A stretch of DNA of 64,000 bases. Origin: an uncultured Nitrospira sp. GTDB taxonomy: Bacteria; Nitrospirota; Nitrospiria; Nitrospirales; Nitrospiraceae. Below are positions 18,095 through 26,231 of the stretch, in pieces. Every line of letters begins with the position of its first letter. Positions within the stretch are counted from its first letter, which is position 1. The DNA lies in NCBI GenBank assembly GCA_902500775.1, contig CABVRZ010000022.1, positions 1 through 64,000 of the forward strand, written 5' to 3'. Below the pieces are notes generated by a model. It was not told where the DNA came from, did no database searches, and saw only the letters and a list, made by a program, of their open reading frames with translations. Made by a program: the position numbers and the translations under genes.

Positions 18095-18934
18095 ATGACT
18101 GCTCCTCTTGCTGATCCGCCACCTCATTCCTGGCCGGAAGTCGTCGGGCTCATTCCCGCTGCTGGACAAGCCAAGCGCTTACAGCCGTTTCCTTGTAGTA
18201 AAGAGTTGTTCCCGGTTGGGTTCACGAAAGATCCGCAGACGGGGATGCCACGACCCAAAGTGGCCTCGCAGTATCTACTGGAAAAATTCAAGGCAGCCGG
18301 AGTATCCAAGACGTTCATCGTGATTCGAGAAGGGAAATGGGACATCCCACACTATTTTCAGGAGGGACTGGGAGTCGGGATGTCGCTTGCCTATCTTGTG
18401 ATTCCCGGCTCGCTTGGGCCTCCTGACACGCTTGATCGCGCGTATTCCTTTGTGTCCCAGTACCGGATTGCATTCGGCTTCCCCGATATTCTGTTTGGTC
18501 CACCGGATGCCTATCATCGACTGATCGAACAACAGGAACGGTCAGGTGCGGACGTGGTACTTGGTCTGCATCGTATAGAAGATCCACACGTCTGGGACAT
18601 GGTGGACCATGACAATGAGGGACGGGTGCGCGAGATTGTGATGAAACCAGCTGCGACCGCGCTCACGTTCGGCTGGTGTTTTGCGGTATGGACGCCGGTC
18701 TTCTCAGCGTTCCTCCACCGGTTTCTTCGCGATGATGAGACGAAGCGGAATCTGGGCGTCCTGGCAAACAAAGCCAATGATCCGGGAGGAGACCTTGCTG
18801 TTGGGGTCGTCTTCCAGGCGGCGCTGAAGGCCGGACTGTCGATCCAGACGGTGAGGTTTCCCCACGATCTCTATCTCGACATCGGGACGCCCGATAATCT
18901 TGCAAAGGCTGTCCGGCAACAGGCTGCTGAGTGA
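18095..18934 (+). CDS. Sugar-phosphate nucleotidyltransferase
   Basis: 279-residue NTP_transferase protein, related to glucose-1-phosphate uridylyl/thymidylyltransferases. The nucleotide-binding loop GLIPAAGQAKRLQPFPCSKE is intact near residue 18, and SKELFPVG, a lysine-bearing consensus, follows. FGFPDILF is the position of the metal-binding Asp, and DIGTPDNL near the C-terminus is the family closing motif. It makes activated sugars for cell-surface glycans; exact sugar unknown. Single gene; no glycan cluster nearby. Confidence 0.8.
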   Translation: MTAPLADPPPHSWPEVVGLIPAAGQAKRLQPFPCSKELFPVGFTKDPQTGMPRPKVASQYLLEKFKAAGVSKTFIVIREGKWDIPHYFQEGLGVGMSLAYLVIPGSLGPPDTLDRAYSFVSQYRIAFGFPDILFGPPDAYHRLIEQQERSGADVVLGLHRIEDPHVWDMVDHDNEGRVREIVMKPAATALTFGWCFAVWTPVFSAFLHRFLRDDETKRNLGVLANKANDPGGDLAVGVVFQAALKAGLSIQTVRFPHDLYLDIGTPDNLAKAVRQQAAE

Positions 18935-18990
18935 TGTGATGCGCTTCCGCGTCGTCTGCGATGATGTTCTCTGAGCGGGGGAAACGCGTT

Positions 18991-19446
18991 CTACTTCGGT
19001 TGCACCAAAAACGCTTTCGAACGGGCATTGCCGCCACCAGCCACGATGTCAATGAATGACATGCCGGGTTGGATATCGGGCACGCTGACTTCCAGCGTCG
19101 TGTCGTCCACGAATTTATAGTCAATTTTAGCGTGGCCTGCGGCGCTGAATGCCACGCCGCGGAAACAAGCTTGCGTGCCAAAGTTCTCACCTTTGATGTG
19201 AATAGTGTGCCCGGGCTTGGCTTCGTCCGGCTCCACGTGCACAATCTTTGGTTTTCTGCTGCTATCGCAGACGGGGTCTTGCTCCAGTGTTTGTTCGTCA
19301 TGCCCCTTGATTGATTCCGCATCGTGCAACGTATAACCGGCCCCATCGACGATGATGCCCTCTTCGGCAAGGGTCAATTGGGGCATAACATTGGCCACCA
19401 CCAGCCACGAGAGGAGTAAGAAGAACAGGTGGAACGGGGTTGTCAT
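18991..19446 (-). CDS. Exported IPT/TIG-domain protein
   Basis: 151-residue secreted protein: signal peptide (to about residue 27), then one IPT/TIG immunoglobulin-like domain from KPKIVHVEPDEAKPGHTIHIKGENFG to the C-terminus. Two Cys, one at residue 60 and one at QACF, may form a disulfide. An excellent AAAGGAGG site precedes the ATG. Last gene of a three-gene minus-strand operon with a binding protein (30 nt upstream) and an FmdB-like gene. Function unknown; single-IPT proteins often bind partners or sugars in the envelope. Confidence 0.75.
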   Translation of the reverse strand: MTTPFHLFFLLLSWLVVANVMPQLTLAEEGIIVDGAGYTLHDAESIKGHDEQTLEQDPVCDSSRKPKIVHVEPDEAKPGHTIHIKGENFGTQACFRGVAFSAAGHAKIDYKFVDDTTLEVSVPDIQPGMSFIDIVAGGGNARSKAFLVQPK

Positions 19447-19476
19447 CGGAACCTCCTTTCGCGGTGAGTGAAGGAA

Positions 19477-20379
19477 CTACTTGCTCGACAAGGCCACATA
19501 CAGTTCTCCGACAATGACTTGACCAGAAGGAGATAACGCAAATTTGATAAAGGTTTCAACCAAGGGATTCGCCTCTTTTTTTGAGAGGAGCAACAGTGGG
19601 CGTCGCAGACTGTATCGCCCGTCTCGGACCGTTGGAACCTCCGGTTCAACTTTATCAACCGGCAACAAACGGACGGCCACACCGTTTGTGACGACGGAGA
19701 GGCCGGTACTCAGCGACATATATGCGACAGCAGAGAGAGGTGGAAGGGTGCCGACGACGGTTTTGATAACCGTGTCGTCTGGTCCTATGACCTTTGCGGC
19801 CTCCGGAATCTTTCCGGTGATTCCGAGATGAGACTCGAACGTGTCCCGGATGTTTTGGGTGCGAGACCGGTCAATCAGTAGGACTCTCGTCTCGGGGCCA
19901 CCCAATTCCGACCATTCTCTGATTTTCCCGGAAAATAGATCGGCGACCTGTTGCTTGGTCACTTCCTTGGTGAAGTTCGAGAGATGCACGAGAATTCCAA
20001 TGCCGTCCCAGCCAATTTGTGAGGCAGTCAGTGTCGCGTCTTCTGTCCCGGTGACACCAATCTGTGCCTGACCGTTCTGGACTAACTGCTCTGGCGTGGA
20101 ATCCTCATCCCATAGAATGTCAACGTAGGCACGGGGGTTGGCTTTTTCGAAGGCCCGTGCCAGCGCTTCAATGGTCGTTTGTTCAGGGCCATTGCCGGCG
20201 ATGACCAGATTACCAGCAACCTGTGCCGTGGTGTGGAGAGGGGACATGAGGAAAATCAAGCTCACACAGAGCTGAGTGATAAACGATTTTCCTAACCATA
20301 GAGGAGTTTTAGCACACAAGACTCGATAGACTCGATGACTCTTGCGGCTTACCCCAGTAGCAAGAAGATGGTCTCTCAT
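19477..20379 (-). CDS. Orphan PstS-like substrate-binding protein
   Basis: 300-residue periplasmic binding protein of the phosphate/PBP-like superfamily. A signal segment (about residues 33-52) precedes LVIAGNGPEQTTIEALARAFEKANP, a typical first strand and helix; the FSGKIREWSELGGP block is diagnostic for PstS-type proteins. No ABC permease or ATPase gene is adjacent, so it may act as a sensor or scavenger. The ATG follows two bases after the fmdB-like stop, so translation is coupled. The ligand cannot be told from sequence; phosphate or another oxyanion is likely. Confidence 0.8.
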   Translation of the reverse strand: MRDHLLATGVSRKSHRVYRVLCAKTPLWLGKSFITQLCVSLIFLMSPLHTTAQVAGNLVIAGNGPEQTTIEALARAFEKANPRAYVDILWDEDSTPEQLVQNGQAQIGVTGTEDATLTASQIGWDGIGILVHLSNFTKEVTKQQVADLFSGKIREWSELGGPETRVLLIDRSRTQNIRDTFESHLGITGKIPEAAKVIGPDDTVIKTVVGTLPPLSAVAYMSLSTGLSVVTNGVAVRLLPVDKVEPEVPTVRDGRYSLRRPLLLLSKKEANPLVETFIKFALSPSGQVIVGELYVALSSK

Positions 20380-20381
20380 GG

Positions 20382-20702
20382 TTATGACTCGGATATCGGT
20401 CGGTCTGGCGAAGAGGACTCGGATTCGGATGACACGTTTGGTGGCGGGACATTGCGCCTGGCGTTCAGCGGCGGTAACTTGACGAATCGCTCCATCCGTT
20501 CCTGATTCATGGCCTTGGCTTTGATTTCGGTGAATCCTGGTTTACGTGTGCCGACCACGCTGGATGAAAACGATGAGAGCAGGCGCGTCGCCTCCCGCGC
20601 ATGGCAATGGGGGCACTCAGTGTCTTCTATTCTGGCATAGACGGATTGCGTGGCTTCGAATTGTTTCTCACAACGTTCGCAACGGTACTCGTAGAGTGGC
20701 AC
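20382..20702 (-). CDS. FmdB-family zinc-ribbon protein
   Basis: 106-residue FmdB-like regulatory protein: MPLYEYRCERCEKQFE then CPHCHARE form the four-Cys zinc ribbon. The start is GTG at 20702 with an AGGAT-like site. The remainder is Ser/Pro-rich and disordered. First gene of an operon with a PstS-like binding protein and an IPT protein. Members were first linked to formamidase/amidase regulation; real role here unknown. Confidence 0.85.
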   Translation of the reverse strand: MPLYEYRCERCEKQFEATQSVYARIEDTECPHCHAREATRLLSSFSSSVVGTRKPGFTEIKAKAMNQERMERFVKLPPLNARRNVPPPNVSSESESSSPDRPISES

Positions 20703-20950
20703 GGGATCCTGTCCTTTCTCTTGGCCAGCTTGCGTTCCCTTCCGTCGCTCATTTCGTCAAAGGTTTGGAGCCGAACGATGTTTCTCCTGTGAGTTCGTTC
20801 TGCAGCTGGCTCGATCTTTCCTTCCAAGCTCACGGAGCCGTTCAGATCTTGACAAACAGCCCTTGTGCAAGCCATGCTGACTAAATTACGACATTCTGCT
20901 CATTGTAACAATTTACGCGGTTCAACTGCCAGCTTCAGAGGAGGGTTTCG

Positions 20951-21127
20951 ATGCCAGTGCTGATTCGACGATATAAGGGCAACAACGGGATGATGCAGGA
21001 AGAGCGAATCGATGATGACGATCGAATCGAGCGCTATATGAGGCTGTTTGAAAAGGATGACGTCAAGAAATTACAGACTGGTGCGAAGACCTTCATCGAG
21101 AAGGATGAGTGGCAGCTCCTGCCCTAA
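20951..21127 (+). CDS. Small charged protein, 58 aa
   Basis: Below 60 codons and easily missed. ATG 20951 has a strong GAGGAGGG site 6 nt upstream. The product runs MPVLIRRYKGNNGMMQEE, then an acidic patch IDDDDRIERYM and a C-terminus EKDEWQLLP. No domain recognised. Codon use matches neighbours and the ribosome binding site is strong, so I call it real. Confidence 0.6.
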   Translation: MPVLIRRYKGNNGMMQEERIDDDDRIERYMRLFEKDDVKKLQTGAKTFIEKDEWQLLP

Positions 21128-21203
21128 GTCGCTCAGGGGTGAGTGCGGTACGTATGAGACGAAGCGTGTGTACCCCTCACCTCCGGTACCCCACTGGCCC
21201 CAC

Positions 21204-21407
21204 ATGAGCTATTGGCTGCATATTGCCCGCGCCATCGACCGTGTGACGCTTCACCGAGACCGTTGTTCAGAGGTGCCATCGACTGCCACCTCCAGCGATT
21301 TCTGGGAAGGCGGATGGTTTGATTATCCTGACAAGGAACGGGCGACCCGTGCGATGGAACAGGCTGGAGTGAATCGGCAACGCCTGTGTCCGCTCTGCAA
21401 ACCCTAG
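21204..21407 (+). CDS. Small Cys-containing protein, 67 aa
   Basis: Open frame from ATG 21204 to TAG at 21405-21407. Sequence begins MSYWLHIARAIDRVTLHRDRC and ends NRQRLCPLCKP; the closing CPLC and the earlier Cys/His could coordinate metal. The frame extends upstream without a good start. No ribosome binding site, so moderate confidence. Follows the 58-aa gene by 77 bases and may share its transcript. Unrecognised. Confidence 0.45.
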   Translation: MSYWLHIARAIDRVTLHRDRCSEVPSTATSSDFWEGGWFDYPDKERATRAMEQAGVNRQRLCPLCKP

Positions 21408-21422
21408 AAAAAGAAGTGCTGC

Positions 21423-21490
21423 GTGCTGAGTTTCGAGTGAACGAGTGGGCTCCTCGGCTCAGCACCGAGCACTCAAGACTCAGTGCTTTC
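21423..21490. repeat. Dispersed inverted-repeat sequence upstream of the DMT gene
   Basis: GTGCTGAGTTTCGAGTG at 21423 and an opposite-strand copy GCACTGAGTCTTGAGTG (from GCACTCAAGACTCAGTGC near 21469-21486), with a middle copy CGGCTCAGCACCGAGC. Related to the 8949-9010 repeat. It fills the gap before the EamA gene. Confidence 0.5.
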
Positions 21491-21496
21491 TAATTC

Positions 21497-22321
21497 ATGC
21501 CGCGACTTGCACTCCTATTGACCACCCTCATTTGGGGTGCGACCTTTCCTGCCACGAAAGCGGCCTTGGAACAGATTGCCCCGCTTTCGTTCTTATTGCT
21601 CCGGTTTTTTGTCGGCACCCTACTCATCTTCGTATGGTTTGTCGTCAGCCGTCGTCGAGTGCATTATGATCGTGCCGTGCTGGTCGCTGGTGCAGTCTCG
21701 ACCGTGTTTCTGTTTCTCGGATATCTCCTCCAAACCGTTGGGCTTGCGTACACGACGGCGTCCAATTCAGCCTTTCTCACGGCGCTCTATGTGATCTTCG
21801 TACCGGTGATCCTCTTGCGGATCGATCGGCGTGTGGTCTTGGCGACGGTGATCGCAGTAGTCGGACTGTGGCTCCTTGTGAAGCCGAATGCATCCATGAA
21901 TCGAGGTGACCTCATGACGCTGGGGTGCGCTGTGGCGTTTGCAGGGCATATCATTTGTCTTGAGCGATTTACCCGCCAAGTGGATGCTCCGTCGCTCCTT
22001 CTGTGGCAGATGGTGGCCATGACGGTGTTGTTTCTTCCAGCCCCATGGTGGGAAAATGCTCCGCTCAGTGCGTTTTCGCCCACACCTGTTCTTCTCACTG
22101 GTCTTGCGGTCACGGGTGTGCTGGCCACGTTGGCCTTCGCTGTGCAGATATGGGCCCAGCAACTCGTTCCGGCCCAGCAAGTGGCGCTTCTCTTTGCATC
22201 TGAGCCAGTCTATGCGGCCTGGCTGTCATGGTACTTTCTTGGAGAGACATTAGATGCACAAGGCTGGGTCGGCAGCGCGCTGATCTTGTTGGCGGTCATC
22301 ATTGGGACGTTCGGCGGCTGA
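21497..22321 (+). CDS. EamA-family (DMT) transporter
   Basis: 274-residue drug/metabolite exporter with about ten transmembrane helices arranged as two EamA repeats; the first begins ALLLTTLIWGATFPATKAALEQIAPLSFLLLRF, and the second repeats ACAVAFAGHI... to the C-terminal WVGSALILLAVIIGTFGG. Substrate unknown; relatives export amino acids or metabolites. No clear ribosome binding site; the upstream repeats may contain the promoter. Confidence 0.85.
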   Translation: MPRLALLLTTLIWGATFPATKAALEQIAPLSFLLLRFFVGTLLIFVWFVVSRRRVHYDRAVLVAGAVSTVFLFLGYLLQTVGLAYTTASNSAFLTALYVIFVPVILLRIDRRVVLATVIAVVGLWLLVKPNASMNRGDLMTLGCAVAFAGHIICLERFTRQVDAPSLLLWQMVAMTVLFLPAPWWENAPLSAFSPTPVLLTGLAVTGVLATLAFAVQIWAQQLVPAQQVALLFASEPVYAAWLSWYFLGETLDAQGWVGSALILLAVIIGTFGG

Positions 22322-22348
22322 TCGTACGCAAACGGAGGGGAGAGACCT

Positions 22349-22819
22349 ATGGCACAAAAGTTTGGTAATGGACGATGGGTACGTGAAGGATTTCTTGATA
22401 ATCGGATCGATGGGACGGTTGTCGGGCAGGTTGTGTTTGCGGTTGTTGGACCGGTGGATTTTTATTTGCGAGGCAATTTTAAGCCGGATATTGCGGGCGA
22501 GGTGATTCGGTTCAGAAACAGCCGTTTTGAAGATGATGAAATGGCAGGGCAAGTGATCGGCGACATGGCGAATCCTCAGATTGGAACCGTGAACCTTATT
22601 TCGCTCGATCCACATCCAAATTTGGAGCCGCACCCATATGTCGAGTGGTTTACACTCCACAAGGACCATTATCGCTTTCAGTTGAATGCGGGTGATGCCT
22701 GGGTGCTCCCGGAAGAGGAACGAAACGCGATCGATGGGGAGAGCCGACGGATTCGGGAAACCTTGGCTGATCGAGTGATCGATCAGCCAAGGTCGAATAG
22801 CGATACAGAATGGGTCTAA
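22349..22819 (+). CDS. Conserved protein of unknown function, 156 aa
   Basis: Unrecognised soluble protein beginning MAQKFGNGRWVREGFLDN. It has no signal peptide and a predominantly beta-rich predicted composition (RIDGTVVGQVVFAVVGPVDFYLRG). Shine-Dalgarno GGAGGGGAG stands 7 nt from the ATG. It runs 27 nt after the EamA gene and its stop overlaps the desaturase stop convergently by four bases. Role unknown. Confidence 0.7.
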   Translation: MAQKFGNGRWVREGFLDNRIDGTVVGQVVFAVVGPVDFYLRGNFKPDIAGEVIRFRNSRFEDDEMAGQVIGDMANPQIGTVNLISLDPHPNLEPHPYVEWFTLHKDHYRFQLNAGDAWVLPEEERNAIDGESRRIRETLADRVIDQPRSNSDTEWV

Positions 22820-23871
22820 GGAGGCGTCAATTCTAGCTGTGGTTGAGGTGCCGGAATTTCCGCAGCCTTCACAGCGGCTTCAATCTTCTTTTTGAGCACA
22901 CTGCGGTCGGAGTCCTGCCTGGTTTTTCCCTCGCGCACATACGAGGGGACGTCACGGATATCCCAAATCAATCCCAACCATTCCAGGCCCTTCAGACAAT
23001 AGTAGGTCATGTCGATTTCCCACCAGTAGAACCCTTGTCTCGTCGAGGCCGGATAATAGTGGTGGTTGTTGTGCCAACCTTCTCCCATGGTAATCAAAGC
23101 CAGGAAGAAGTTGTTTCGACTATCGTCACCAGTCTCATAGCGCTGTGAGCCATAGACATGCGAGAGCGAATTGATCGTGCAGGTTCCATGAAACAGAGCG
23201 ACGGTTGAAACGAAGTATCCCCAGACCAGCATCTGAAGGCCATTCGTGCCGAGTTCTGGTGCATGGGTTTCCAGCAAACTGCCGAATTCAAACATGCCAA
23301 CGCCGGTAAGGACTGGAACAAGGACATCGTATCGATCGAGAAATCGGAGTTCCGGAAACTTCGCAAAATCAGTGATGCTTTTCAATCGCGGCGCGTAAAA
23401 GGTCTGCGACATAATCCAGCCCATGTGTGACCACAGGAACCCTCCATGTCGAGGAGAGTGGACATCTTCAGGCGTATCAGAGGCGATATGATGGTGCCGA
23501 TGATGGCCGGCCCACCACAAGGGGCCACGTTGCGTACAGGAGCTGCCTAAGAGTGCAAAAAGAAACTGGACGATTCGAGACGTTTTGAATGTGCGATGTG
23601 AAAAATACCGATGGTACCATCCCGTGATCGCAAACATACGGAGGTAATAAAACCCGATCGCCACGCCGACCGCGATCCAGCTCCATCCGACCAGGATGGC
23701 GACGAAGCACATTAAATGCATGAAAATAAAGGGAACGCTACGAATCCAGTCGACCTTCGGCGGTCCGTCTGATTTCGTCAGTTCAAGGCCAGCCCAAGAG
23801 TCAAACCAGCGCAGAAAGGAATACCAGATCTGCTGAGCCTTGGTTGGTGGATATGCTTGCACGTCGGACAT
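22816..23871 (-). CDS. Membrane fatty-acid (acyl-CoA type) desaturase
   Basis: 351-residue integral-membrane di-iron desaturase introducing cis double bonds into acyl chains, probably delta-9. Three histidine boxes are seen: HRYFSH, GHHRHHH and HNNHH (in EGWHNNHHYYPASTRQGFYWWEID). Four hydrophobic membrane segments surround them. Start ATG 23871 has GGAG 8 nt upstream; longer upstream starts are improbable. Overlaps the previous gene tail by four bases in the convergent direction. Likely tunes membrane fluidity. Confidence 0.88.
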   Translation of the reverse strand: MSDVQAYPPTKAQQIWYSFLRWFDSWAGLELTKSDGPPKVDWIRSVPFIFMHLMCFVAILVGWSWIAVGVAIGFYYLRMFAITGWYHRYFSHRTFKTSRIVQFLFALLGSSCTQRGPLWWAGHHRHHHIASDTPEDVHSPRHGGFLWSHMGWIMSQTFYAPRLKSITDFAKFPELRFLDRYDVLVPVLTGVGMFEFGSLLETHAPELGTNGLQMLVWGYFVSTVALFHGTCTINSLSHVYGSQRYETGDDSRNNFFLALITMGEGWHNNHHYYPASTRQGFYWWEIDMTYYCLKGLEWLGLIWDIRDVPSYVREGKTRQDSDRSVLKKKIEAAVKAAEIPAPQPQLELTPP

Positions 23872-24118
23872 ACAATTCTCCTCATAGGTCGGGGGATCGG
23901 CAAAGCCACTGTGGTGGGAGACAGGGAGCCGTGGTCCCAATTAAGCTAATTGAGCGTCCCGGTTAGGTTGGTCACTCATTATACAGAGAATCGGGGGAAA
24001 GTGAAACCTGATTTTTTTATGTGCCGCACCGGGTTATCCTGTCTCTATACAAGCACTTGTCCGAGGTCTTCTGGTGACTCACGTTTCTGGCAGACGAGAG
24101 ACGAGGCTCATGGTTTGT

Positions 24119-24148
24119 TTGACAGGACTCCTTCGGCGTCACTAGAAT
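24119..24148 (+). promoter_or_regulatory. Promoter predicting a leaderless hemE transcript
   Basis: -35 TTGACA (24119-24124), 18-nt spacer, -10 TAGAAT (24143-24148). Both boxes are very good. The first ATG of hemE starts 6 nt after the -10 box, where the transcript would begin, and there is no Shine-Dalgarno; the ATGATG doublet allows either start. Confidence 0.65.
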
Positions 24149-24154
24149 GCCGCC

Positions 24155-25183
24155 ATGATGAACGATCGATTTCTGAAGGCGTGCCGAAGCGAGCCGGTCG
24201 ATTGCACTCCTGTGTGGTTCATGCGCCAGGCCGGACGCTATATGTCGGAGTACCGCACGCTGCGCGCGAAACATTCCATCCTTGAAATGTGTAAAACGCC
24301 GGAGTTAGCCGCTCAAGTCACCCTGCAGCCGATTGATCGCTTTTCTGTGGATGCCGCCATTATTTTTGCCGACATTCTGCTGCCGTTGGAGCCGATGGGC
24401 CTCAGCCTTGAGTTTGCGGCAGGGGAAGGGCCTGTGATCCACAATCCCGTGCGCGATCGAGCGGCGGTGGATCGCCTCAATGTGATCGACGGCGACGAAC
24501 TGGACTATGTGGCGGAGGCTATCAGACAAGCCCGACGCGCGCTCGATGGGCGAGTGCCATTGATCGGATTTGCCGGGGCGCCGTTCACACTGGCGAGCTA
24601 CGCCATTGAGGGCGGCGGGTCCCGCAACTATCTGCATACCAAACAGATGATGTATGGGGATCCTACCGCATGGCATCGCCTCATGGACAAGTTCGCTCGG
24701 GTGCTCACGGGGTATCTCCGTCGGCAGATCAAGGCGGGAGCCCAGGCGATTCAACTGTTCGATAGTTGGGTCGGCTGTCTGTCTGCGGGCGACTATGTCG
24801 AGTATGTGATGCCGCACGTCCAGAGAATTTTCGAGGGGTTGAAGCACGAAGGCGTGCCGATGATTCATTTTGGGACCGGCACAACGGCCATTCTCAGGCA
24901 GATGCGTGAGGCAGGCGGTGATGTGATCGGAATAGATTGGCGGATTCATTTGGATGACGCGTGGGCAATGGTCGGTCACGATCGTGCGGTGCAGGGCAAT
25001 CTGGATCCACTGGTGCTGTTCGCCCCACTCCATGAAATCGAACGCCGAGTCGAGGATATTTTGCGTCGAGCCGCAGGGCGCCCAGGCCATATCTTTAACC
25101 TTGGCCATGGCATTCTCCCGACGACTCCGGTTGACCATGTCGCCGCGACCATCGACATGGTGCATAAGCTCAGCCAACGGTAG
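24155..25183 (+). CDS. hemE: Uroporphyrinogen decarboxylase
   Basis: 342-residue enzyme decarboxylating the four acetate arms of uroporphyrinogen III to coproporphyrinogen III. Substrate-pocket motif PVWFMRQAGRYMSEYR is at the N-terminus, with GFAGAPFTLASYAIEGG and FNLGHGILPTTPVDHV further on, all standard. First gene of a hemE-hemH-hemG cluster. The spacing to hemH is 97 bases. Initiation probably on a leaderless message. Confidence 0.95.
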   Translation: MMNDRFLKACRSEPVDCTPVWFMRQAGRYMSEYRTLRAKHSILEMCKTPELAAQVTLQPIDRFSVDAAIIFADILLPLEPMGLSLEFAAGEGPVIHNPVRDRAAVDRLNVIDGDELDYVAEAIRQARRALDGRVPLIGFAGAPFTLASYAIEGGGSRNYLHTKQMMYGDPTAWHRLMDKFARVLTGYLRRQIKAGAQAIQLFDSWVGCLSAGDYVEYVMPHVQRIFEGLKHEGVPMIHFGTGTTAILRQMREAGGDVIGIDWRIHLDDAWAMVGHDRAVQGNLDPLVLFAPLHEIERRVEDILRRAAGRPGHIFNLGHGILPTTPVDHVAATIDMVHKLSQR

Positions 25184-25280
25184 AAATAAGCGCATATGGC
25201 AAATGGTGTATGGCTGACGGTAGGCAGTACATCCGGTCAGCGGCGCTCGTTGTCTTGCCATCAGCTATCGGGTCTGATCA

Positions 25281-26231
25281 ATGGCTGAATCACCGCGTCA
25301 TACAGCGATTCTTCTGATGGCGATGGGTGGGCCGGACTGTCTGGAAAACGTGGAGCCGTTCTTACGCGATGTGCGAGGAGGACGGCCAACACCGCCTGAA
25401 TTGGTCGAAGAGATTCGCGAACGGTACCGTGCCACCGGGGGCAAGTCACCGGCGGTCGGCATCACTCAAGAGGTGGCCAAGAAACTCGAACGGCAACTGA
25501 ATGAAGCTGGTGACTCGCGATATCGTGTCTACGTCGGCTTGCGGCATTGGCATCCGTTCATCAAGGAAGCCTATGCCGAGCTCCTAAAAGATTCGCCAGG
25601 CCAGATTATCGGGGTCTGCATGACGCCTCAGCAATCTTCTCTGAGCACCGGCGCCTATCGAAAGAAGGTGGAAGAGGCCCGTACCGGATTAGAGGACCAC
25701 ACACCTGTCACCTATGTAGGGAGTTGGAATCGGCATCCTCAACTCATCGCCGCGCTGGTTGAGAACATTCGGGGAGGGCTCCAAAAATTTCCAGCCGAGG
25801 TGAGAGCGACTGTGCCGGTGCTGTTTACGGCGCATAGTTTGCCGGAACGGATCGTGGCGTTGAAGGATCCTTACCCAGAGGCGGTGAAAGGAACCGTGGA
25901 AGCGGTGACTCGCTTATTAGAGACACAGCCAGCCTATTTTGCCTATCAAAGTCAAGGGCGATCCGATGAGCCGTGGCTTGGTCCAACAGTCGAGGCCATG
26001 TTGGAAACTATTCAGCAGGCAGGACATCGACACGTGTTGGTGGCACCCATTGGTTTTATCTGTGACCATGTGGAAACACTGTTCGATATCGATATTGAAC
26101 TCAAACAAGTGGCGACGAAGAAACACCTGCACCTTGAGCGGATGGCCATGTTGAACGACTCGACTCCCATGATTGAAACGCTTAGGGATATCTTGTCCGC
26201 CCACGAATCTTCCCTCTCCAGTCAACCGTGA
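25281..26231 (+). CDS. hemH: Ferrochelatase
   Basis: 316-residue ferrochelatase inserting Fe2+ into the porphyrin. The conserved FTAHSLPERI (His catalytic) is at about residues 182-191, and VAPIGFICDHVETLFDIDIE carries the metal-site Glu near 255. Length is normal for bacteria; no Cys-rich tail. Overlaps hemG by GTGA. Whether its in vivo substrate is protoporphyrin or coproporphyrin cannot be told, but the next gene in the cluster oxidises the porphyrinogen. Confidence 0.95.
   Translation: MAESPRHTAILLMAMGGPDCLENVEPFLRDVRGGRPTPPELVEEIRERYRATGGKSPAVGITQEVAKKLERQLNEAGDSRYRVYVGLRHWHPFIKEAYAELLKDSPGQIIGVCMTPQQSSLSTGAYRKKVEEARTGLEDHTPVTYVGSWNRHPQLIAALVENIRGGLQKFPAEVRATVPVLFTAHSLPERIVALKDPYPEAVKGTVEAVTRLLETQPAYFAYQSQGRSDEPWLGPTVEAMLETIQQAGHRHVLVAPIGFICDHVETLFDIDIELKQVATKKHLHLERMAMLNDSTPMIETLRDILSAHESSLSSQP

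Noticed and set aside
24305-25261. 318-codon open frame antisense to hemE
   Set aside because: Mirrors hemE codon bias; no domain or start signal.
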